Program-made: the position numbers and the translations under genes
Assembly: GCA_027062035.1 (NCBI GenBank)
Contig: JAMOUL010000285.1
Location: forward strand, 1-27,854
Source: Candidatus Aminicenantota bacterium
GTDB taxonomy: Bacteria > Acidobacteriota > Aminicenantia > S016-38
DNA length: 27,854 nucleotides
Direction: 5' to 3'
Notes under the pieces: generated by a model
What the model saw: only the letters and a program-made list of their open reading frames with translations
What the model was told of the DNA's origin: nothing
Database searches by the model: none
Shown: piece after piece, positions 1 to 6,378 of the stretch
Layout of the letters: the number at the start of each line of letters is the position of its first letter
Numbering within the stretch: the first letter of the stretch is position 1

Positions 1-174
1 GCTGACCGCTTCACCATCCCTGAGCAGAATCAGCACCCTGCCATCGGATTCCCCCATACGGTATCCCGATATATCCAGATTGCGCAGAACAGATTCCACC
101 TTTTCAGCCAGATTGTCCTGCAAATTTTCTCGGATTAAGAGTGCGGCGGCGTTTGTCCTATTTCGTGGCTTAAG
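1..174 (-). CDS. Open minus-strand fragment, possibly a disrupted host gene
   Basis: On the minus strand the frame is open for 58 codons from just after a TAA at 175-177 to the window edge. It has no good start codon near its beginning. The translation is soluble and plausible, with an acidic helical stretch (NLAEKVESVLRNLD) followed by a strand-like part (GRVLILLRDGE). I do not recognise a family. Because it sits outside the likely phage left end, it could be the distal part of a host gene split by the insertion. Chance openness over 174 bases cannot be excluded. Confidence 0.3.
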
Positions 175-205
175 TTATTGTTTTTCATAGTGTTCTCTGT
201 GTCGC

Positions 206-290
206 CAAAAATGAGAGAACTGAAAATTTTGACTCGGATTTTTTGCGGGATTTTCCGATTTTGGCTCGGAAATTTTCAGAAAAATGAGAG
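206..290 (+). repeat. Left-end ATGAGAG repeats (putative transposase sites)
   Basis: Two copies of AAAATGAGAG occur at 208-217 and 281-290. The outer copy continues into GAACTG and an AAAATTTT run. The mirror-image arrangement, ATGAGAGAA followed by AAATTTT, is found on the minus strand at the right edge (27822 inward). Mu-family transposases bind several imperfect repeats at each end. These repeats fit that role, but binding is inferred. Confidence 0.55.
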
Positions 291-304
291 TAATTATCTC
301 GTGT

Positions 305-352
305 GTTTGAAAAAGTTTGAAAGCGTTTGAAAGGCATTCAAAGATATTCAGA
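305..352. repeat. 10-bp phased GTTTGAAA array
   Basis: Three exact GTTTGAAA copies start at 305, 315 and 325, exactly one helical turn apart. They are followed by inverted-like ATTCAAAG at 336 and ATTCAGAT at 346, which keep about the same phase. The array sits between the left-end repeats and the 3' end of the repressor gene. Helically phased A/T tracts often bend DNA or hold cooperatively bound proteins, and either function is possible here. Confidence 0.6.
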
Positions 353-355
353 TTT

Positions 356-1012
356 CTATAAATTCATCTGCACTTTAATAGCTTTACCTTCTATTATAAG
401 TTCTGCCTGTTTTGGGTCAACGACTATATCTTCGTATTTTGGGTTATCGCTTCGGAGGATTATCTTTTGTTTATCGAAATACACCCGCTTGAGTGCATGT
501 TCCCCATCAAGGCGAACTACAACTACATCCCCATTTTTCAATTCCCAGACAGATACGGGCTTTATGGCAACCACTGAGCCACGTGGAATCGTTGGTTCCA
601 TGGAGTCTCCATCTACGATAAGGGCTTTGTCAGCAGGACTCGTAAGTTCCACCAACATCCACCCCAATTCCTCTTCTTCTCCCTCTTTGGGTACCCCAGC
701 AGACACATACCCCACAATGGGTATATACCTGTAATCAACCGGACGAAGTTCCTTACTGTGCTTTAGAACATCCTCCTGCCACTTTTCGTATTCTTCACTT
801 ATAAATATAGTGCCCTTGTCCATGAACAGCCATTCAGGATTTACTCGTAGGTCCCGTATCAATTTAACTATAAGCCATGCAGGTGGTGTTCGTTCTCCAT
901 ATTCCCAATTCTGATAAGTTCTGAAAGAAATTCCTAATTTACCAGCCATCTCCTTTTGAGATAACCCTAAGGCTTTTCTGATTTCTTTTAATTTGTTACT
1001 CAAGTCAATCAT
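356..1012 (-). CDS. CI/LexA-like phage repressor (HTH plus S24 peptidase)
   Basis: This is a 218-residue lysogeny repressor. Residues 1-60 form an XRE-type helix-turn-helix (GLSQKEMAGKLGISFRTYQN). Residues about 95-218 form an S24 self-cleaving domain with nucleophile Ser137 in GDSMEPT, general-base Lys175 in HALKRV, and an Ala-Gly candidate cleavage site at 105-106 (VSAGVP). Proteins of this type dimerise, block the early promoter, and are inactivated when RecA filaments trigger autocleavage, so the prophage is probably SOS-inducible. Mu itself uses a different, ClpX-controlled repressor. The gene is transcribed divergently from the early operon. A GGGAGTGA element precedes the start. Its likely target is the palindrome at 1052-1065. 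Confidence 0.93.
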   Translation of the reverse strand: MIDLSNKLKEIRKALGLSQKEMAGKLGISFRTYQNWEYGERTPPAWLIVKLIRDLRVNPEWLFMDKGTIFISEEYEKWQEDVLKHSKELRPVDYRYIPIVGYVSAGVPKEGEEEELGWMLVELTSPADKALIVDGDSMEPTIPRGSVVAIKPVSVWELKNGDVVVVRLDGEHALKRVYFDKQKIILRSDNPKYEDIVVDPKQAELIIEGKAIKVQMNL

Positions 1013-1041
1013 GGCTCACTCCCAAAATTTCGTAATCGCAC

Positions 1042-1071
1042 TTGACATATGCACTCAATTGAGTGTATAAT
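1042..1071 (+). promoter_or_regulatory. Early lytic promoter (consensus sigma-70)
   Basis: A perfect -35 hexamer TTGACA lies at 1042-1047 and a perfect -10 hexamer TATAAT at 1066-1071, separated by 18 bp. It points into the Cro/Ner-like gene and the long early operon. Start of transcription about seven bases past the -10 would fall at or next to the ATG at 1078, so the first mRNA may be leaderless. Confidence 0.88.
1052..1065. promoter_or_regulatory. Palindromic operator inside the early promoter
   Basis: CACTCAATTGAGTG is a perfect 14-bp palindrome that fills most of the spacer between the early -35 and -10 hexamers. With one mismatch pair the symmetry extends to about 20 bp. A dimeric HTH repressor bound here would directly exclude RNA polymerase. 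The likely ligands are the divergent S24 repressor or the Cro/Ner-like protein. I saw no second exact copy in the intergenic region, which is unusual for lambdoid-type switches. Confidence 0.82.
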
Positions 1072-1077
1072 TTCCCC

Positions 1078-1320
1078 ATGACCATGAAACCTACCGCCGT
1101 AAACACGACGGAAATTATAAAGAGAAGGGAAAGGTTAGCGTATCTTCGGCTCCTTGCTCTTCGTCATGGCTTCCCCTCTCTAAAAGCCCTTGCAAAGGAA
1201 CTTGGGATAACTTACGACCATCTGAGGGCTGTCATCATTGGCACCAGACATTCCCGGAGCCTTCAGAATCGCCTGATAGAACTACTTGGTGAGGAAGTAA
1301 AGGTTTTATTCGGAAAATGA
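1078..1320 (+). CDS. Cro/Ner-like small DNA-binding regulator
   Basis: This is an 80-residue basic protein with a central helix-turn-helix (SLKALAKELGITYDHLRAVI, about residues 37-56). It is the first gene of the early operon and lies opposite the repressor. That is the position of Ner in Mu and Cro in lambda, where the protein damps early transcription and represses the repressor promoter. I preferred ATG 1078 over an upstream ATG at 1063 because 1063 lies inside the promoter. A second ATG at 1084 is also possible. No Shine-Dalgarno sequence precedes 1078, consistent with leaderless translation. The stop overlaps the next start. Confidence 0.75.
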   Translation: MTMKPTAVNTTEIIKRRERLAYLRLLALRHGFPSLKALAKELGITYDHLRAVIIGTRHSRSLQNRLIELLGEEVKVLFGK

Positions 1321-2024
1321 GGCTTGTTATGGGTGCGGCATATGAGGAATACTACATTCATCAGATAAAAGAGTACATAAAGCGCAGAGTACTGAAAAGC
1401 AAAAAGGCTATACATGAAGATACTCTCTTTCACGAAATATACAGACAGATGAAGCACTTGAAGGCATGGTTCGACATAAACGACCTATTCAACAGAGCCA
1501 CGAAGGACCTGCTTCGGGAGGAAATGGAGATAACCCTGGACGAGAAGGGATATTGGAGAAAGGCTCAATACTGGAATGCCGATTTTTCCTGCGCGAGAGT
1601 GCTGTTTCCCTTTGGAGCACATGGATTCAGGTGTGCTGACAAAGATGCTATCTTTATCCGAATCAAAAGGGAGCCTTTCTCCCGTGCCGTCTGGAACCTG
1701 ATTCCCGGAGAAGAGACAACTGCCATGGGATTGTTTTCCAGACCCCTTGAGTTTGTGGGTTATGAGGAGCAACACCCCTTTGTTCACCTGTACTTCTATG
1801 CAGGTGAGAAGGATGGAAGGCACTTCTTCATAGAGATTCCCATTATCTTCACCCCTCGAAAGGTTCGAATTGGCGGCGAAATGGTGGAATCTCCATTCCA
1901 GTTCTTCTGGGCCTCACCGGGCGGAAACGGTGGCATAGACATTCCATACATCCCGGGGAAAGGCTGGAAAATGGGTGGCAGGAAAGTGGAAAAGCCTTTT
2001 GTCAAAGATGGGGTGTTGCTATGA
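1317..2024 (+). CDS. Early protein of unknown function, 235 residues
   Basis: The second gene of the early operon is coupled to the regulator by an ATGA overlap; an internal ATG at 1329 is an alternative start. I do not recognise a family. The N-terminal 80 residues look helical and charged (YYIHQIKEYIKRRVLKSKK). The rest is rich in aromatic residues, Gly and Pro with alternating strands (LYFYAGEKDGRHFFIEIP), suggesting a beta-rich second domain. There is no signal peptide or clear membrane segment. Its place between the Cro/Ner-like gene and the recombination/transposition genes matches the Mu semi-essential early region, which often holds host-takeover or anti-restriction genes; that link is positional only. 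Confidence 0.6.
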   Translation: MRLVMGAAYEEYYIHQIKEYIKRRVLKSKKAIHEDTLFHEIYRQMKHLKAWFDINDLFNRATKDLLREEMEITLDEKGYWRKAQYWNADFSCARVLFPFGAHGFRCADKDAIFIRIKREPFSRAVWNLIPGEETTAMGLFSRPLEFVGYEEQHPFVHLYFYAGEKDGRHFFIEIPIIFTPRKVRIGGEMVESPFQFFWASPGGNGGIDIPYIPGKGWKMGGRKVEKPFVKDGVLL

Positions 2025-2233
2025 GACTATACGTGGTGGGATTAATGTGGGAGGATAGTTTTTCACTCCTATCAATATATGTACCGGAGAGGGTGGCCCG
2101 TAAAGCAGTAGAAATTATGAGAAATACTCTGGAACTCCCTGCAGTGTTTATGAGCCATCACACGTGGAATCTATTCAAACGGGGGTTGAGGGCAACGAGA
2201 GCCAACCCAGGAGGCGGGACATGTATATCCTGA
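2021..2233 (+). CDS. Small early protein of unknown function, 70 residues
   Basis: The start overlaps the preceding stop (ATGA) and the 3' end overlaps the next gene. The first half is strand-like (MRLYVVGLMWEDSFSLLSIY), followed by a helix and a basic tail. No family is recognised. The tight overlap on both sides supports a genuine gene, but the small size leaves doubt. Confidence 0.45.
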   Translation: MRLYVVGLMWEDSFSLLSIYVPERVARKAVEIMRNTLELPAVFMSHHTWNLFKRGLRATRANPGGGTCIS

Positions 2234-2424
2234 ATCTTCGCAGGAAGATCATTCACTCGGAAGCGAATGTGAGAGGGGATTGCAATGTGGATGAGATTGT
2301 GGAGGTGAAAAGGGTGAGAGATTACAGCGAATACAGGAAGAAGGGTTTCAGGTTTTGTGCAAAGTGCATGAGGTTCATGTTGCAAACCAGGGAGGTTCAT
2401 CATGTGGCCATTGAAGAGAAGTGA
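2221..2424 (+). CDS. Small basic early protein with CxxC, 67 residues
   Basis: The start at 2221 is chosen because GGAGGCGGGAC lies directly upstream; the same frame is open further 5' but lacks a site. The protein is basic with a CAKC pair near the C-terminus (FRFCAKCMRF) plus Cys at about residue 20 and two adjacent His near the end. It might bind a metal, but it is not a standard zinc finger. No family recognised. It overlaps both neighbours. Confidence 0.5.
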   Translation: MYILNLRRKIIHSEANVRGDCNVDEIVEVKRVRDYSEYRKKGFRFCAKCMRFMLQTREVHHVAIEEK

Positions 2425-3073
2425 AGAGGAAAAGGTGAAAGAGGGGAACTTTGCCCAGATGGGGGAGTTTCTGGATCAGCTGGAGGAATTCATCAGGAAT
2501 TACATGACTGAGGGAATAGATTACGGCTATATCTATGATGAGGAGACGGGTAAGCGTTCTGATAAGCCCGTATTATTCAAGGCAGGTGCTGAAAAGCTTC
2601 TTCGAGCATTTGGTCTTGTGGTTGAGTATCATGTGGAGAAGAAGGAGGACTGGGAAAAGGGATTCTTCGTCTATGAGGTGGAGGCGAAGGCATACAAGGA
2701 TGGCGAGTATCTGGGAAGCGGCTTCGGAATTGCTGTAAGCAGAGAGAAAAGGTTCAGGGACAGGGATATTCACGAATTGCCGAATGCTCTAATAAAACTT
2801 GCAAAGAAAAGGGCTCTCGTGGATTTGGTTCTGACGCTAACTGCTGCGTCTTCCTACTTTCTACGTTCCTCTGCAGAGGTGGATGAGGGAAAACTCAGCG
2901 AAGAGCAGAGGAGATACATGAGGAAACTGGCAAGGGATAAAGGTCTGGAGTGGGACTTCGTGAAGGAGAATATCATAAAACCCCTTACTGGAAAGGATTC
3001 CTCCAAAAAACTCACCAGAGCAGAGGCTTCACAGGTGATTGATGCCCTTCTGAGGTGGGAGGGGCAGAAATGA
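2402..3073 (+). CDS. Putative Rad52/ERF-like single-strand annealing or ssDNA-binding protein
   Basis: This is a 223-residue protein. Residues about 15-155 contain KPVLFKAGAEKLLRAFGL followed by alternating strands and a basic ELPNALIKLAKKRALVDLVL helix, a pattern I associate with phage Rad52/ERF-type annealing proteins. Residues about 162-223 (SEEQRRYMRKLARDKGLEWD, then LTRAEASQVIDALL) resemble the small C-terminal domain found on many phage ssDNA-binding or annealing proteins. It would act on single-stranded phage DNA during replication or recombination. It directly precedes the transposase. A GGAGG at 2391-2395 supports ATG 2402. Family assignment is from memory of motifs and moderately sure. 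Confidence 0.55.
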   Translation: MWPLKRSEEEKVKEGNFAQMGEFLDQLEEFIRNYMTEGIDYGYIYDEETGKRSDKPVLFKAGAEKLLRAFGLVVEYHVEKKEDWEKGFFVYEVEAKAYKDGEYLGSGFGIAVSREKRFRDRDIHELPNALIKLAKKRALVDLVLTLTAASSYFLRSSAEVDEGKLSEEQRRYMRKLARDKGLEWDFVKENIIKPLTGKDSSKKLTRAEASQVIDALLRWEGQK

Positions 3074-3075
3074 CT

Positions 3076-3093
3076 GGCAGGCTGTTGCCTGCC
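3076..3093 (+). promoter_or_regulatory. Hairpin between annealing protein and transposase
   Basis: GGCAGGC and GCCTGCC (3076-3082 and 3087-3093) form a perfect 7-bp GC-rich stem with a TGTT loop. No T-run follows, so it is a poor intrinsic terminator. Its place 15 bases before the transposase ATG suggests control of transposase expression, for example as an mRNA stability or attenuation element. Confidence 0.55.
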
Positions 3094-3107
3094 TCTCCTG
3101 AAGGGCT

Positions 3108-5270
3108 ATGTGGGTAAGCACAAAGGAAGCTTCTAAATTGCTTGGAGTAAGTGAGAGGACTATTCGAAGGTGGGCAAGGAATGGAAAGTTAAAGTCGAAA
3201 GAAGTAGATGGTAAGGGGAGGGGTGGGAAGGTTTTACTGGTCTGGATAAAGGACACACTAACGACATCAACTAAGGACAGGAATGTCCTTTATAAATCTA
3301 TTTTAATCAATGATTTAGAAAAAATAAACGACACGACAAAGGACATTGACGACACTGGGGAAAATTCGGGAAATATTGTGTTGATGGGAAAGAGCGGGGA
3401 TATGTCGCCAATAGAAGAGGTCAATGGCGACACTGAAACCGATTGGCGACATTTTGAAAATTCAAAAGAAGAATTTGATACAAAAGAACTTAACGAAATT
3501 AGTCAGAATAGCGATTGGCGACACTCAGAAGAGGAACTTTTGGAGGTTGAGGAAGTAGCGGAAATACTTGGTATATCAATAAGATCCGTTCAAAGGAAAT
3601 GCAAAAATGGACAGTTTGAATGTTCGTCAATCAGGTCCAAAGGAGGAAATAATGGGATTCGCTACTTGATTAAATTGAGTTCTCTTCCTCCAGAAGCCCA
3701 ATACAGGTATCTCGAGTCCCGTTTAGGGTTAAGGTATGAGGACAGGGTTTTGTTGAGGGCTAAGGAGAAGGGGATTCAATTCGAGGAGTGGGAAGCAAGA
3801 ACGAAGAGGGGGCAGCAAAGGCTGAGGGCACTGGTAATGTTTCTTTCCAAGCCGGAGGGATTGTCGAAGGAAAGGTGGGCGGAGGTGGTGGGTAGGATGG
3901 TGGGAAGAAGCAAGCAAACTGTATGGAGATGGTATGGGGAATATATCAGGGGCAGGAGGAGGGAGGGGAAGACGGGAGTTTTGAAGCTTCCCTCGGGGAA
4001 AGTTATCAGAAGCCGGTCTTTTAGCGATGAGATTATGGAGTTTGCATTGCGTAGATTATACGAGAGGGCAAAAAGCGGAAGGGGGCTATATCACGGCATA
4101 AGGGGGCATGTGTGGGAGGATGTGAAGGAGGTCTTTGGACTTTCTGAGGACAAAAAGGTTTCATTTTACAGGTTTTTGGGTGAAGTGCTTTCGGATGCGG
4201 GGGTTGTGGCATACATAGAGGGTGGAGAGAGGAAAGTGGAGAAAGAGATTGCCCCTTATATCATAAGGGACAGGGAAGTTTATGAACCGCTTGAAGTCAT
4301 AGTGGGGGATCAGAAAGTCTGGGATTGGGTGGTGGAATACGAAGGCAGGTTAGTAAGACCTGTTTCTTACTTCTTCCTGGACATGAAGACTATGGCAGTT
4401 GTGGGGCATGTGATGAGCATTTCCACATATTCAAGGTGGGAGGTGGGGTTAGCTTTGAAGAGAGCTGTCTACTACGGAATTCCAGAAGTGATATATTTTG
4501 ACAACGGAAAAGCAGAACTTAGCAAATACATAGAACAGGTGCAAAATCGCATTGGCTTCATTAAGTGGATAGCCCTTCCATACAATGCAAAGGCAAAGCT
4601 AAATGAAACATTTCACAGGAAGATGGATTTGATTTTAACCAGGTGGGAGATTCCCGGATATTTCAGGAGAGAGGGGGACAGGGAAAAGGACATACTAAAA
4701 CGGGAGAACTTAAGGGAAGGGGTTTTAAGTTTTGCAGAATTTTACGAAGCAGTTGAGAGGGCAATAGATGAGCATAATCGGGGCAGGATTGAAGAGGTTT
4801 TGAAGAGCAATCGTCCCGTTTATCTCAAGGATGATCTGGACTGGATGTTCCTCTATGGGGTGGTTCGCAAGGTGAGGAATTCCACTGTCCAGATTACCCT
4901 GGACGGATTTAAAATGCTCTTTTACTCTCCAAAACTTGCACCCCACAACGGAAAAAGAGTGGAAATCAGAATAAACCCCTATGAAGTATCGGAGAGCAAA
5001 ACCGCTTATGTGCTTACGCTGGAAGGGGAACTCATAGACAGGGTGGAACTCTGGGAGGCTATAGATCCACGTGACAGGAAATCACTATCCGAGAAGATGA
5101 GGCAAAAGAGACAGATAGTCAAACTCTACAGGGAATTCTTCAGAAGGTATGAGAAAAGGGCTAAGGTCATCAAGTTGAATGGGGAGGTTCGGACAAGGAG
5201 GGGTGGGAAGAGGAAGGAAATTGACAAGCAAAAAGCGTATTTGAAACTGGCGGAAAAGTATGGCTATTGA
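3108..5270 (+). CDS. A: MuA-like DDE transposase
   Basis: This 720-residue protein does strand cleavage and transfer at the phage ends, giving integration and replicative transposition. Residues 1-47 form an excisionase/MerR-like winged HTH (TKEASKLLGVSERTIRRWAR). A polar linker, about 50-142, repeats the word DWRH. A second HTH spans about 145-205 (VEEVAEILGISIRSVQRKCK), and further helical DNA-binding regions reach about 380. The RNase-H-like core has Asp401 (VGDQKVWDW), Asp465 (YFDNGK) and Glu500 (KLNETFH), matching MuA D269/D336/E392 in order and approximate context. A beta-barrel-like region and a basic C-terminal helix follow, where MuA contacts MuB. MuA is 663 residues; the extra length is mainly the linker. 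AAGGG precedes ATG 3108. Confidence 0.95.
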   Translation: MWVSTKEASKLLGVSERTIRRWARNGKLKSKEVDGKGRGGKVLLVWIKDTLTTSTKDRNVLYKSILINDLEKINDTTKDIDDTGENSGNIVLMGKSGDMSPIEEVNGDTETDWRHFENSKEEFDTKELNEISQNSDWRHSEEELLEVEEVAEILGISIRSVQRKCKNGQFECSSIRSKGGNNGIRYLIKLSSLPPEAQYRYLESRLGLRYEDRVLLRAKEKGIQFEEWEARTKRGQQRLRALVMFLSKPEGLSKERWAEVVGRMVGRSKQTVWRWYGEYIRGRRREGKTGVLKLPSGKVIRSRSFSDEIMEFALRRLYERAKSGRGLYHGIRGHVWEDVKEVFGLSEDKKVSFYRFLGEVLSDAGVVAYIEGGERKVEKEIAPYIIRDREVYEPLEVIVGDQKVWDWVVEYEGRLVRPVSYFFLDMKTMAVVGHVMSISTYSRWEVGLALKRAVYYGIPEVIYFDNGKAELSKYIEQVQNRIGFIKWIALPYNAKAKLNETFHRKMDLILTRWEIPGYFRREGDREKDILKRENLREGVLSFAEFYEAVERAIDEHNRGRIEEVLKSNRPVYLKDDLDWMFLYGVVRKVRNSTVQITLDGFKMLFYSPKLAPHNGKRVEIRINPYEVSESKTAYVLTLEGELIDRVELWEAIDPRDRKSLSEKMRQKRQIVKLYREFFRRYEKRAKVIKLNGEVRTRRGGKRKEIDKQKAYLKLAEKYGY
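3249..3523. repeat. Repeat array inside the transposase linker DNA
   Basis: The DNA for the polar linker carries several recurring words. AAGGACA occurs at 3249, 3273 and 3339, with an inverted copy at 3284-3290. TGTCGCCAAT occurs at 3403-3412, with inverted copies at 3442-3451 and 3514-3523 and a one-mismatch inverted copy at 3423-3432. Related ACGACA words are at 3261, 3328 and 3349. TGTCGCCAA also occurs once at the left end (200-208). In Mu, an internal enhancer is bound by the transposase N-terminus; this array could be an analogous cis site. The function is inferred. Confidence 0.6.
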
Positions 5271-5284
5271 AAGGAGGTTGAGCC

Positions 5285-5497
5285 ATGATGGTCAAGGTCA
5301 GGCTGGAAGATGAGAGGGGGAGGATATACGAGGGGAAGGTGGAGGATGTGGTTCTGGATATGCTGTTCAAGTGGAAGAAGGTTCTGAAGCTATCGGGCAT
5401 AGATGAAGAGGAAGCTCTGGACATAGTGCTGCGTGCAGGTTTTTATGAGTTACAGCACCGGATAATGGAAAAGGAGGCTGAATATGGGGTGGCTTGA
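5285..5497 (+). CDS. Small early protein of unknown function, 70 residues
   Basis: It is the first of seven small genes lying between transposase and the MuB-like ATPase, with an AAGGAGG eight bases before ATG 5285. The protein is charged: two strands (VKVRLEDERGRIYEGKVEDV) then two helices (EEALDIVLRAGFYELQHRIM). This could be a small regulator, but no family is recognised. The 3' end overlaps the next gene by 14 bases, indicating translational coupling. Confidence 0.55.
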   Translation: MMVKVRLEDERGRIYEGKVEDVVLDMLFKWKKVLKLSGIDEEEALDIVLRAGFYELQHRIMEKEAEYGVA

Positions 5498-5747
5498 TTG
5501 GCTGAAGAAGAAAACCTCCGCATTGATATTGCAGCATGGCAACGACAGCGAAATAGTGGATTACGACAGGGTAATCATCACGAAACAAGGCATATACGTG
5601 TGGGAAGACGGGGCTATCTCAGGAAAACTCTACGATTGGAGAGACATAAAGCATGTGGAAATATTGGTGGCAAAGGTATTTTTGAGGAAAAGGTACCAGC
5701 TGGAGAATGCACGATTCATAAAAATAGTGAAAGGAGGCGCGAGATGA
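5484..5747 (+). CDS. Small early protein of unknown function, 87 residues
   Basis: The start has an AAGGAGG seven bases upstream, inside the previous gene. After an amphipathic N-terminus (MGWLDWLKKK) the sequence is mostly beta strands (DYDRVIITKQGIYVWEDGAI, DIKHVEILVAKVFLRKRY), which resembles a small PH-like barrel. No diagnostic motif is present. It ends in an ATGA overlap with the next gene. Confidence 0.55.
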   Translation: MGWLDWLKKKTSALILQHGNDSEIVDYDRVIITKQGIYVWEDGAISGKLYDWRDIKHVEILVAKVFLRKRYQLENARFIKIVKGGAR

Positions 5748-6376
5748 AGCTGGAACTGAAGACGGGGTGGAGGCAGAAAATTTCTGTCCCCGGTAAAGCC
5801 GTGCATTTTGACACTAACGGCTCTGCTCTGACGACGACGGGAATTGGTTTTCTGGACAAATTGAAGTTTCGCGTGGTTGCAAGGGCAACAGCGTCAGGGG
5901 TACTGTTCGGTGGGCGCAAGTGTTTTAAACATGAGATGGAGATATATCCAGATGGATTCTGCGTGAAGGGATATTGCGAGCGGGAATTGGCAGCGATAGG
6001 TTCATGGGCAGAATATGGATTAGAAGTGGACATTCCTCGCGGTCACATAATTTGGTATCACAATGGTGAACCATATGAGTTTCCTTTGCCAGAAGAGTTT
6101 CAGGGAACTACTGTCTGGATCGATGGCTATTTTATCAACACCGATATTACATACGCTCATATTTGCCCTCCTGCTCTGGAGGCATCCATCGACCTAATCA
6201 TTGTGGAGTCCGGCAATAGGCTTGTGGACGTCTTCAACATCGAAGAAGGCGCTGGGGATTTGATATACTCTGCCGTTTCATATCGGTACCTGCGGCTGTA
6301 CGGCAATTACACATGGACAGACGGCAAACCCCTTCCCCCACAACTTTACCAGAAATTTGAAATCAAGGAGGTATGA
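5744..6376 (+). CDS. Beta-rich early protein of unknown function, 210 residues
   Basis: The frame is open upstream, but the real start is ATG 5744, with AAAGGAGG just before it and an ATGA overlap with the preceding stop. The protein is almost entirely beta strand, rich in Gly, Tyr and Trp (GGRKCFKHEMEIYPDG, RGHIIWYHNGEPYEF), a look typical of lectin-like jelly rolls or virion decoration and receptor-binding modules. It has no signal peptide. A structural-looking protein between transposase and the MuB-like gene is unexpected. It could be a virion component made early or a host-interaction protein. No family is recognised. Confidence 0.55.
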   Translation: MKLELKTGWRQKISVPGKAVHFDTNGSALTTTGIGFLDKLKFRVVARATASGVLFGGRKCFKHEMEIYPDGFCVKGYCERELAAIGSWAEYGLEVDIPRGHIIWYHNGEPYEFPLPEEFQGTTVWIDGYFINTDITYAHICPPALEASIDLIIVESGNRLVDVFNIEEGAGDLIYSAVSYRYLRLYGNYTWTDGKPLPPQLYQKFEIKEV

Positions 6377-6378
6377 AC

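Larger units (their letters stand above)
175..355. other. Left-end non-coding region of the phage
   Basis: No gene is seen between the flanking open frame and the repressor stop codon. The stretch is AT-rich and packed with repeats. It has a TGTCGCCAA motif at 200-208, ATGAGAG at 211-217 and 284-290, CTCGGA at 233-238 and 265-270 (a further copy at 129-134 lies in the flank), and a 10-bp phased GTTTGAAA array at 305-332. By analogy with Mu attL, this is where the transposase should assemble on the left end. That role is inferred from position and repetition only. Confidence 0.6.

Noticed and set aside
301..350. Short direct repeats that might suggest a CRISPR array
   Set aside because: Repeat units are 8 bases at 10-bp steps with no spacers of useful length; no cas genes are present.
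5498..5743. An 82-codon N-terminal extension of the 5744 gene, open in frame
   Set aside because: It overlaps a well-initiated gene in another frame, its peptide is rich in Arg/Gln/His without domain character, and a strong ribosome binding site sits at ATG 5744.
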